A stretch of DNA of 64,000 nucleotides from Przewalskia tangutica. Lineage: Eukaryota; Streptophyta; Magnoliopsida; Solanales; Solanaceae. Position 1 is the first letter of the stretch. Each line of letters opens with the position of its first letter. Below the pieces are notes generated by a model. It saw nothing but the letters and a program-made list of their open reading frames with translations, was not told where the DNA came from and searched no databases. Shown one piece after another: positions 1 to 9,300 of the stretch. The position numbers and the translations under genes are program-made. The stretch covers positions 76,996,093 to 77,060,092 of the forward strand of contig CM056738.1 in NCBI GenBank assembly GCA_029844215.1, in the 5' to 3' direction.

Positions 1-148
1 CGAGCAGAAATTTAATTGTGTCAAGAGGGAGGATGAAGACCAAGCTTTGAAGGTTGAAGATCGAAGCTATCCAGGAAGAGGTAGAGGGTGAGGATCACCT
101 CATGGATGAGGAAGAAGTGCAGGAAGGTCATCCTTTAACAAAGCAACT

Positions 149-397
149 GTGGAGTTCTTCAAATGCCACAAGCTAGGACATTTCAAGTTTGAATGCCCTA
201 TGTGGAGTAAAGAAGTGAATTATGCAGAACTTGAGGAAGATGAACTTTTTCTAATGGCTTATGTTGGAGATCATGGGAGAAGAAACACATGGTTCATTGA
301 CTCAGGATGTTCCAACCATATGTGCAGTGATGAGAGCATGTTCTCAAGCCTTGATACGACCTTCACTCAGTCAAATTGGGCAACAAAAACAAGATGA
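149..397 (+). pseudogene. gag zinc knuckle and protease start (copia)
   Basis: The peptide opens with a retroviral-type zinc knuckle (FFKCHKLGHFKFECP), which in an intact element binds RNA in the capsid. The first cysteine of the CCHC set is replaced by phenylalanine; the second Cys, the His and the last Cys remain. The aspartic protease active site follows as WFIDSGCSNHM, with catalytic Asp in DSG. The frame stops at 398, where intact elements continue through the protease into integrase, so this is a fragment of a broken polyprotein. Confidence 0.85.
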
Positions 398-576
398 CAG
401 TGGATGGAAAAGGCACCATCAAATTATTGCTAGGAGGAGTCATATACACCATGGGAGAAGTTTATCTGGTGCCTGATCTAATAAACAATCTTCTCAGTGT
501 TGGACAGCTTCAAGAGAAAGGTTTGTCTGTCCTATTTCAAGATGGGAAATGAAGTATATACCATCCAGAAAAGGGG

Positions 577-1507
577 TTGATTGTTCAATCCATCATGAGT
601 ACCAACAGAATGTACCTGATTGAGTCAACTCCATTAGAAAGAAAAGAGTCACAAGAAGGGAAGAGCAAGGAAGTAAACTGTCTTCACACGGATAAAGATG
701 AACTCTCAAGGCTTTGGCATCACAGATATGGGCATTTGAGCTACAAGGGGCTTCGTACTCTTCAATACAAGGACATGGTTCTTGGTCTACCAAAATTCAC
801 TGCTTCCACTGTCACTTGTGTAGACTGCTTAAATGGGAAGCAAACAAGGAATGTCATTCCAAAGCAAGCATCATGGAGAGCCACTAAACCTCTGGAGCTG
901 GTACATTCAGACATTTGTGGGCATATAAACCCTATGTCAACAAATGGAAACAGGTATTTCCTAACCTTTATTGATGAATTTAGACGTAAAGCTTGGGTAT
1001 ATTTGCTAGCAGAAAAGTCAGAGGCTTTAAGTTACTTCAAAGTGTTCAAAAATATGGTGGAAAAGGAGTCTGGGGTTGTGCTAAAATATCTAAGGACAGA
1101 TCGTGGAGGAGAGTACAACTCCACCAGTTTTGACACATTTCGCAATGAGAATGACATTCGCATATAACTCACAAATGCCTACACACACCCAACAAAATGG
1201 GGTGGCAGAGAGGAAGAACAAAACTGTCATGAATATGGTTCGTGCCATGATATCTGCTAAGGGAATGCCAAAGTTTTTTTGGCCTAAAGCTGTGAAATGG
1301 ACTTTCCATGTCCTCAATAGAAGTCCCACCTTGTCAATCAAAGACACAACACCTCAGGAAGCTTGGAGTGGAGTCAAACCACATGTGAATCATTGCAGAG
1401 TATGGGGATGCATTGCTCACACTCATATTCCTGATGTTAAAAGAGGTAAATTAGATAGCAAAAGTTCAATTTGTATTTTCTTAGGAATAAGGGATACAGA
1501 TTACTAA
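577..1507 (+). pseudogene. copia integrase (zinc-binding and DDE core), frameshifted
   Basis: An HHCC zinc-binding domain is visible (LWHHRYGHLS ... CVDCLNGKQ), then the catalytic core with Asp in LVHSDICG, Asp in RTDRGGEY and Glu in NGVAERKN. The core changes frame near 1160: the upstream part is in the frame beginning 577, the downstream part in the frame beginning 1103. A TAA at about 1505 ends the readable part. Integrase inserts the element cDNA into the host chromosome; this copy could not make a full enzyme. Confidence 0.85.
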
Positions 1508-1621
1508 ATGTTGCTACTAACAAAGTTGTTGTCAGTAGAGAGTCAGAAAGACATAAAAATACAGGTCTACAATGGGGAGAGAAAACACAATTTGATGGAG
1601 GAAGTGAGCCAGAAAACATGA

Positions 1622-2788
1622 ATGAGTGGTGAGAGTGATGGAGGTGATACAATAGAGACTGGGAGTGAGATTGAGGGAGGTAAAACTGGGGTAAATGGAG
1701 AGAATAGAGAGCCACAAAATGAGCTACAAACTGAGGCAGGACAAAATAAAATACAAACTGAGGAAGGAGTGTCACAAAGTGAGCCACTAAATGAGAGAAG
1801 AAACAGAAGAGCACCTAGTTGGATGAATGATTTCGTGAGTGGTGATTCCATATCAGAAGAAGATGAAGCAAACATGGTTCAAGAAGAGGGAGCAGAAACT
1901 GAAGACCCAACCTCTTTTGAAGATGCCATAAAAGAGGAGAAGTGGAAGCTAGCTATGGACAGTGAAATCAATTCACTAGAGAAAAACAATACTTGGTTTC
2001 TAGCTGAACTACCCAAGGGTGCAAAAGTGATAGGTGTCAAATGGATTTTCAAGACAAAAGATGAGAATGGAAAAATTACCAAGCACAAGGCTCGCCTGGT
2101 AGCCAAAGGTTACTCACAGATACAACGCATTAATTACTCTGAAGTGTATGCACCAGTGGCTAGGATGGACACAGTGAGGATGTTGATTGCCTCAGCAGCC
2201 CAGAAAGGATGGAGGATCTACCAACTGGATGTGAAGTCAGCCTTTCTCAATGGCAAATTGAGTGAGGAAGTATTTGTAGCACAGCCTAGAGGCTATGAGA
2301 AAAAAGGAAAAGAACACATTGTATACCAACTCCACAAGGCACTTTATGGACTGAAATAAGCACCCAGAGCTTGGTTCAGTAGGATTAAGGAGCATTTCAT
2401 CAAGGAAGGTTTTCAAGCCTGTCACAGTGAGCAGACGCTCTTCACCAAGAAAAGCAAAGAAGGCAAAGTAATCATTGTGAGTGTCTATGTAGACGACCTG
2501 ATATTCACTGGAAATGATGAGCCATTGATGAATGAATTTAAGGCATCAATGATGAGGGAATTTGACATGTCAGGCATGGGAAGTATAAGCTATTTTATGG
2601 GCATAGAAGTGTTACAGAAAAATGAAGGGATCTTTATTTGCCAGAGAAGATATGCAGAAGAATTTTTGAGCAGATTTGGAATGTTGGAGAGCAAAGTTGT
2701 CAGAAATCCAACTATGTCAGGTATGAAAATTCATGGAGACACAGAAGGGGTGCTAGTGGATGAAATTTACTACAAAAAAATTGTATGA
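1622..2788 (+). pseudogene. copia reverse transcriptase, two stops
   Basis: The copia RT domain starts at about 1921 (EEKWKLAMDSEIN) and runs through VKWIFKTKDENGK, QLDVKSAFLNGKL and ALYGLK. A TAA at 2357-2359 replaces the usual Gln of the LKQAPRAW motif, which is a single C-to-T change. Reading resumes in the same frame, with the catalytic YVDD box at about 2489-2500, and a TGA at 2786 interrupts again. Both stops are one transition from a sense codon, fitting deamination decay of a formerly intact gene. Confidence 0.88.
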
Positions 2789-2794
2789 AGTCTC

Positions 2795-3442
2795 ATGTAT
2801 CTCACCTCTACAAGGCCTGATCTAATGTATGCTACAAGCCTACTAGGTAGGTATATTGGAAAGCCAACTGAGTTGCACTTGCAAATTACAAAAAGGGTCC
2901 TAAGGTATCTAAAGGGGACAATGAACTTAGGAATTCTCTACAAAAAGGATAATGGGCGTGAGCTGGAAACATACACTGACAGTGATTATGCTGGATATAG
3001 TGAAGATAGGAAGAGCACTAGTGGTTATGCTTTCCTCCTTAGTTCAGGAGCTATACCTTGGAGCTCAAAGAAACAACCAATAGTTACACTATCTACCACC
3101 ACAGAAGCAGAGTTTGTTGCAGCTGTTGTATGTGCCTGTCAAGCCATCTGGATGAAGAGGATACTCAAGGAACTCGATCATGAAGGGAAGGAGTGCACCA
3201 ACATTGGTTGTGATAACAACTCAACCATCAAGTTATCCAAGAATCTTGTTATGGGTCGAAGTAAGCACATTGACATTCACTTTCATTTCTTGAAGAACTT
3301 GTCAGAAGAAGGAGTTATATCATTAGTCCACTGTGCAAGCATCAACCAAGTTGCAGACATAATGACTAAACCTTTGAAGGTAGAGGCTTTCCTGAAACTG
3401 AGAGTTGAAATGGGAATGTGTTCCATTGAAGAATTAAGCTGA
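2795..3442 (+). pseudogene. copia RNase H and C-terminus
   Basis: The frame carries the RNase H motifs YTDSDYAG, DRKSTSGY and TEAEFVAA, and the usual C-terminal IMTKPL block. RNase H removes the RNA strand during reverse transcription. The 215-codon frame is open and ends with TGA at 3440-3442, 29 bp before the LTR boundary, the expected spacing. It stays in frame with the RT fragment above, separated only by the TGA stop. Confidence 0.88.
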
Positions 3443-3471
3443 TGAGTTACACAACATCAGCTTAAGGGAGG

Positions 3472-3776
3472 TTATGAAAGGAGCAGTTTGTTAAGTGTTG
3501 ACCGAGTCTTTAGGAGCAGTTTGTTAGTGTTTAAGAGTGGATTAGTTCGAGTAGTTTAATTTGAATAAAACTCCTAGTTTGTAGGTTTGTTAGAGTAGTG
3601 GTTAGCAGTAGCTATAATTCAGATTTTGCTAAGTGATTGATGTAAATGACAGAAGCTATATAATGCCATGTCTTCTATTGAATAAAGTAAGCAAGATTCT
3701 GAGTGATTCATATCTTACGGTATATCATTGTATACGTGCATGTTATCTTTTGAAAGGCCACATCTTTTTCCTTCAA
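3472..3776 (+). repeat. 3' LTR of the first copia element
   Basis: A purine tract (TTAAGGGAGG, 3462-3471) is followed by LTR-like DNA with repeats of GGAGCAGTTTGTTA, a TATA-like stretch (CTATATAATG, about 3656) and an AATAAA signal (about 3681). The end at CTTCAACA is the best CA terminus. With no second LTR in the window, boundaries are good to only a few bases. Confidence 0.65.
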
Positions 3777-4079
3777 CAGAGAAGGATTCGAGATAGAATA
3801 AATGGAAGAGTGCAAGGATCTCAATGATACTTGAAGAAATAACAGTGGTCCACGTATAAGAAGAGATGTAAGCGAGAACGATCCTAATTTTTCTGGTCCA
3901 AGAAGTCTTGCTACAGGCCCTAGGGAAGCGTAAGTTCTAAAAGTGTGATGACTATTAGCAAACATGAGGGGATCTATCATTTGACGGACCAATGCCTCTG
4001 TAAGAGATCTTGAAGAGAAGAAGAACAGGCTACGGCGACCGAAACTAGGGTTAGGGTAGGGAGGAATTATTATTTATTT
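3777..4079. other. leader remnant of a minus-strand copia element, no gene
   Basis: No open coding region is convincing. The right part precedes a minus-strand primer-binding-like site and resembles an untranslated leader read on the minus strand; it includes ACTAGGGTTAGGGTAGGG. Beyond that I see nothing assignable. Confidence 0.3.
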
Positions 4080-4258
4080 GGCTTTTGATACCATATAGAA
4101 TAGTGTAAATTTCATTGATGCAGTTCTATTATTAATGTAATATATATAGAGTATACAATTGTAGTCCTAATAGAATTAGGATATCTATTTTACCTTAATT
4201 ATATTAAAATAATAATTACAGAATATATTGTGAATATATATGAAATATATTTATTATC
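4080..4258 (-). repeat. copia LTR remnant with initiator-Met-type primer site
   Basis: On the minus strand, TGGTATCAAAAGCC (4093-4080) matches the start of the tRNA-iMet primer site used by many copia elements. It directly follows LTR-like AT-rich DNA that resembles the LTR of element D around 31523-31688 in layout and in several blocks. The coding part of this older insertion is gone. Confidence 0.5.
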
Positions 4259-4266
4259 ACCTATGA

Positions 4267-4604
4267 ATCAACCCCTCCAATCCTCAAATTAAACTTCCTC
4301 AATTCCATTAATATGGTTAAATTATGTATTACTATTTCATAGTGCAAGTTTAGAGGCTAGGCCTATGGATGCATGTTTTTCGAGTTTAAGCGGTATGTAT
4401 TGATAGCTTATATAAGGTAATCACGTTTCAATCACTTGATAAACATTGGGTATATGGTAGAATGGGTGCCTAACCAGCTGCTATCACATGATAAAATTCA
4501 TTGACATTATAAAAAAACAATTATGTTGTAAGTTTATATAACATTAATCCTATAATCCCATTCCATTACACTGATAGACGGGCTGTACATTGGAGGGGTT
4601 GATT
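4267..4604. mobile_element. 338-bp element bounded by perfect 16-bp inverted repeats
   Basis: AATCAACCCCTCCAAT at 4267-4282 is the exact reverse complement of ATTGGAGGGGTTGATT at 4589-4604. The interior is AT-rich and non-coding. Size and layout suit a small non-autonomous DNA transposon. I see no clean target-site duplication outside the repeats, so superfamily is unassigned. Confidence 0.45.
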
Positions 4605-4952
4605 TTGTTAGTCCAGTAATTAAAAAAAAAACATTTCATGTATCTTTAAGTTGAAGTGTCTAGCTACACTCATAATATCATATGGTTACCCTTCGAAATC
4701 TATTAGTAAATGAATTGTCTAACGGTAAATTTTTACTTAGTACTATTTAATTCTATTTCACTTTTGACTTTTGTTTTTGATCTATTAATAATACTATAAC
4801 ATGCAATTTGTTAAATATACATAAGTATACACATGATATACACATGTATACTTAATGTATATTAGGCAATCACCACGGCCACAGACCAGCCCAGTATAGG
4901 CAGCCCATTACTGGCAGAAGGCCCAGCTTCCAGACCAGCCCATCACGGGCAG

Positions 4953-5137
4953 AAGTGTATATATTAGGAATGTATATTGTAGTATAATTAGAGTTGTACT
5001 ATTATCATAATTGTATAATTAGTCTCCAAATAGAATAGAGGTTTAGATATATAATAGGAAAATGATTTTTCTATATGTAACTTGTATATATACCCCATTC
5101 ATTAATAAGAATAATTAAGAGATTATTTCTTTCACAA
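4953..5137 (+). repeat. possible solo LTR
   Basis: The stretch begins TGTATATATTAGG, has an LTR-like 3' half (ATTCATTAATAAGAATAATT) and ends at TTTCACA, as in copia LTRs of about 180 bp. No primer site or polypurine tract adjoins it. A C-rich segment with repeats of CAGACCAGCCCA lies just upstream (4880-4945). Confidence 0.3.
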
Positions 5138-5311
5138 TTGATTATTTTGGTTAATGATAAAGGAGCATTTCTTCGGATCTTCAAATAGTAGTAGTTAGTA
5201 GGACTAGACGGGGCACATACAAGCTCAACACTATTAGCTCCTCCCTTGGTCCCAAGGGAGTGGAAGAAATTGGAGTGATTAGACGGGGACTGGATCATTG
5301 GTCACCTCCCA

Positions 5312-5630
5312 GCCCCCTGCCCCACATCGGAAATGGAATATGGACTTGGACAATCTTCATCCTACATGCTAGCTTTTGGGTTTGAGTTAGACCCAATATC
5401 CATTCTTTACATGGTATCAGAGTCAGACCCATTTCAATTCTTTATTCGTCGATGTTGGGCCCCCAAATTATATTGTCCACGCTCCAATTAACGAGGTCTG
5501 AGCGTGCGGGGAGTGTTAAGAGTCTCACATCGGAAATGAAATGGGACATGGATTCCTTATATGGACTTGGATAATCCTCACTCTACAGGCTAGCTTTTGA
5601 GTAAGTTAGGCCCAATACTCATTATTTACG
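5312..5630 (+). mobile_element. TRIM (terminal-repeat retrotransposon in miniature)
   Basis: Two direct repeats of about 100-117 bp (5312-5411 and 5514-5630) share CACATCGGAAATG, GGACTTGGA, GCTAGCTTTTG and AGTTAGGCCCAATA-type blocks. The first is followed at once by a tRNA-iMet primer site (TGGTATCAGAG, 5412-5422), the second is preceded by a purine-rich tract (GTGCGGGGAG) and starts TGTTAAGAG. The interior is about 90 bp and non-coding. The first 15-20 bp of the left LTR are eroded. It lies 630 bp downstream of the aminotransferase stop codon. Confidence 0.8.
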
Positions 5631-6259
5631 GACAACTACAGTGAGCAAACCAAGGTTGTTGATCTCTTGGCAAAGAAATGTGTTGATCTCCAATGTTTCC
5701 TAATAAAGCAGTATGGACAGATATTCTAAGAACTATTTATGAAAGACATATTTTGATTCGTAATAGTAATGTAGAAACAACCACTGATAAAATTAGTTTT
5801 CCCCTTGTTGTTCCCAATCCAAGTGGCATTAACTGTAATTCCTACCAAATTTGCATCTTTAACAGATATAAATATAACAGTATTAGATAATGATTGCTCT
5901 GCATATGATCTCAATAAGAATTTACAAATTTAAAATGCTTTGGAACAATACACTTGCTATGGCCTATGGTTACAAGAACTAGAGAACTTCTCATGAAATT
6001 CTTCAATAGAAATTCTGAGCCAACCCCCTCAATTTTCAATTGATATTTGCTTAATAAAGATTCTGGAGAAATAGTATATGGTACATAACTACATACATAT
6101 ACTTTGGAAAGAAGGCCTTACTGAGGCAAGTCAATTGAATTTATATGAAAGGTTCCTACTGACTTTGGCTTTTGAAACATTAAAATAGCTAGAGAATCTA
6201 ATCTACAAACTGCTTCTTACCAAAGCCAAAACTGATTCACCATTTCAGGCAACTAATAT
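5631..6259. other. 3' flank of the aminotransferase gene
   Basis: This contains the presumed 3' UTR (minus strand) and AT-rich flank. No other coding signal, RNA gene or mobile element is evident, and I could not place the polyadenylation site with confidence. Confidence 0.4.
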
Positions 6260-6329
6260 TTATACTTTGGTAACTTCATGGATTGCATTTGCCAAATAAT
6301 CCACATTGCTGCTTGTTACTCCTGCCATG
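6260..6329 (-). CDS. aminotransferase exon 10 and stop
   Basis: Acceptor ATACGGCAG; peptide MAGVTSSNVDYLANAIHEV to TKV and TAA. The open frame that continues upstream of 6329 is intron sequence, not protein. Confidence 0.93.
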
Positions 6330-9300
6330 CTGCCGTATGACAATGCATCAGCCATGTCAATTGCAAAAGCATAAAAAAAAAAGATATAGGAATCTTTTGT
6401 TTTTTTCTGTTTTCTTTGTTTAATTTTCCTTTTTGTACGTTTCTCGTGCAAAACAACTAAATCGATATACGATGGAGCAAGCTTTGTGGTAAATTAAAAA
6501 CTACTCTTTTGTACCTCCAACATGAAGTATTTTTAGAGACATAAATCACTTTAAGAATTTCTTAGAGAACTTGTCACGACTATGAATGAGTTATCTTAAT
6601 CGTCTTTCCTTTGAGTCCGTCCAAGTCAGCTCTCCGGTGAAGAGAGTGCCTTTTTCCGGTTTGAGTTACTTTGTAGACAACATGATATAAGTTTAGTCAT
6701 TTTATTGATACAAAATAAGATAAATGATTATACTACACAATTTCAGTAAGCTGAGCGACCATTTGAAATTTTTTACTCTAGACTTCCTTCCTCTCTTGCA
6801 AGCCTTTTTCTTTTACCCTAACCAACAAATTTATAATATTCCTGTTTTTATTAATGTCACCTTTCCTATCACAATGCCATCAATGTCACATATATAGGTA
6901 TACAACAACAACAACAACAACAACAACAACATACCCAGTAAAATCCCACCACGTGGAGTATGGGGAGGGTAGAGTGTAGACAGACCTAACCTCTACCTTA
7001 GTAGGTATCAGTACTTAAATTCAAGAAATTTTATAGTGCGTTATAAGTACCTGATGCGCCCATCATTAGTCATGTATATATGAAAATCCCTCTGCAATCG
7101 GTCAACCTCTTTAGGAGACAAACCAGAGAAGTAAAACATACCGACCTGAAGTTTATACAATTAGCAGCTGTATTTAATATGCGATTTTCCAAAGACTTAA
7201 AGAATCGGTACCTGCTTGGTTATATGTTCCCAGCTTGCAAACGAGTTCAACTCTTCAAGAGTCCGACGTAATGTGATTCTCATTCTGATTAAGCGATCCA
7301 CCATGACCTTATGCGAAAGAATATGTGCATAAGGAAATCAAATGGTAAGAAACTAGTAATACATAATAGAACATATATTACCTTAACTTCCTCTTCCCAA
7401 AGTGCCTTTAGATCAGCATCATTCAAGATTGTTGACACTAATAATGGGCCATGAACAGGAGAGCTACTGTACATTGCCCTGACAATCTGCTGTAACTGGC
7501 TCTTGATTGCAGTGGCTTGCTTTTCATCCCTGGAGACAATACTGGTTTCCAAGAAAAAAAATGGAATAAGGACGGGAAGTTTGAGAGCTGGAGACTATTC
7601 AAGAAACCATAAAAGCAACAGACCGCTATCAACATAGAGAACCAAATAGTTTTCACTTCCTTTGTACCAAGCACAATAAGAGACCCATTAGTGATTGTTC
7701 AAGGCACGCAAGCATCACACGGGTTAATGGAAACGGTCAAGTTTCAGTTAATCTGGACTTTTTTCATTTTTGGCGCGTCGGCCGAAATTAATTACGGATG
7801 CTAGCCAAATATACAAAACCTATACACTGATTTATTTATTTTTGGTAAGTAAAGGTATTCTTTACCAAGGGAAAGTTTGTACAGCAGAACCTACAAACCT
7901 ATGTATATTTATGAATACAATATGTATATTCTATGTATATTGTACTTAATATACATTACATATACATTTTCCAGCTATTATATTGTAGAGAGGTCCAAAA
8001 AGGTAATTATTTGAAAGCCTAGTAACTTCCTTCATTGCTGGTCCATTTTGTGGACAATCACTAAAGTGGACGTGGACGAAGGATTACACTAAGAATGAAC
8101 AAGTTGTAGATACTTTGTTTGATGGATCCAGGGCCGTCTTTGGACCCGTGCGAGGTGTGTTATTGCACAGGGCTCCAGAAAAACGAAAAAATTTAGGGCC
8201 CCTTTTTTCATTTTTTTATTAAGTAGTATTAGCCAGAATTTATTGTAAAGACTCATAATTCGCAGGTCTTAGCCCAATTAAGGATCCACTTTTACGAATT
8301 AGAACAGGGCCCCCCAAATGTTTGAGACAGCCCTGGATGAATCTATTCTACTTTTCTGTTTGTTCAATGGATTGAGTGGACAGTCTTAACTAATTAAAGT
8401 TTTTAACTATTTCGGCATTGTTCACAATGAGAAGTTGCAGAACACAGTAGCTTGAAGTTTGTCTACCTGACACAACCTACACGGTGTCCATACAATCCCA
8501 TGTTTTTGGAAAAAGATTGGGCACAACCCAAAAGATGACCATCTTCTAGAAATACCCGAATAGCAGTGGCATCTCTCTCAAGGTCCCCGCTAGCAATTCC
8601 TTGATAAGCCATATCAAAAAAAGGAAAATGATTCTTGATCTGAAAACAGTTTTCACAAAGATAGTACATAAGAAAGTTATCTAAAAGAGTAAATAGGAGA
8701 AGAAAAAGGATTGAGTTATTTCACTAAACCTTGAATATGTGTGAGATTTCTTTCCACTGTTCATAGTTGGGGTCAACACCAGTTGGGTTATGAGCACAAG
8801 GATGAAGTAAGAAAAAGGAACAATCTGGAGAGTTCTGTGAGATTATCAAATGAATAGGGTCAGAAATTGTAGTCTAAACTCCAAAAGAAGAAAGTTAACT
8901 GAACCTGAGTTTGCCTTCAAATACAAAACTATCGCAACTTATTATCTTTATATCATATAATGAATTATTGTCGCATGGCTGCAAGGGAATTTTCTCTATT
9001 ACATTTACCAGGCTGGGGTACACATAATTATTATTCTCACATAATTCTTCAGACGCGTTTTTTGTGGCCTCTAAATTAGAAAACCGGAATGCAAGTTGCA
9101 TGATAGTTTCGTTCCCCACAAATGAGAAGTTCCCAAACATATCGTTGAATCAGTCCTTTTCGCCCCTTTCTCTCACTATATGTTTATATATACACCAGTT
9201 TGTGATTAATCAATATTCTGTTGATTGGTCTGAGGTTATCGACAAATTTTTTTTGTCTAAGCCACTTCATTTCCTTTTCCCATATCTCAGCAACATAATC

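Larger units (their letters stand above)
1..3776 (+). mobile_element. Ty1/copia LTR retrotransposon, 5' end outside window
   Basis: The region reads in the copia order gag zinc knuckle, protease, integrase, reverse transcriptase, RNase H, then a 3' LTR. Its 5' LTR and most of gag lie outside the window. The coding frame is broken by a few stops and shifts, so this is a dead copy, but similarity over every domain is clear. The integrase-before-RT order excludes gypsy elements. I do not assign a lineage. Confidence 0.92.

Noticed and set aside
5693..5914. Overlapping short frames on both strands
   Set aside because: No domain, codon bias or splice context; treated as 3' flank of the aminotransferase gene.
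6330..6451. Lys/Arg-rich N-terminal extension to the last aminotransferase exon
   Set aside because: It reads through the CGGCAG acceptor into intron 9; the family alignment resumes exactly at the splice site.
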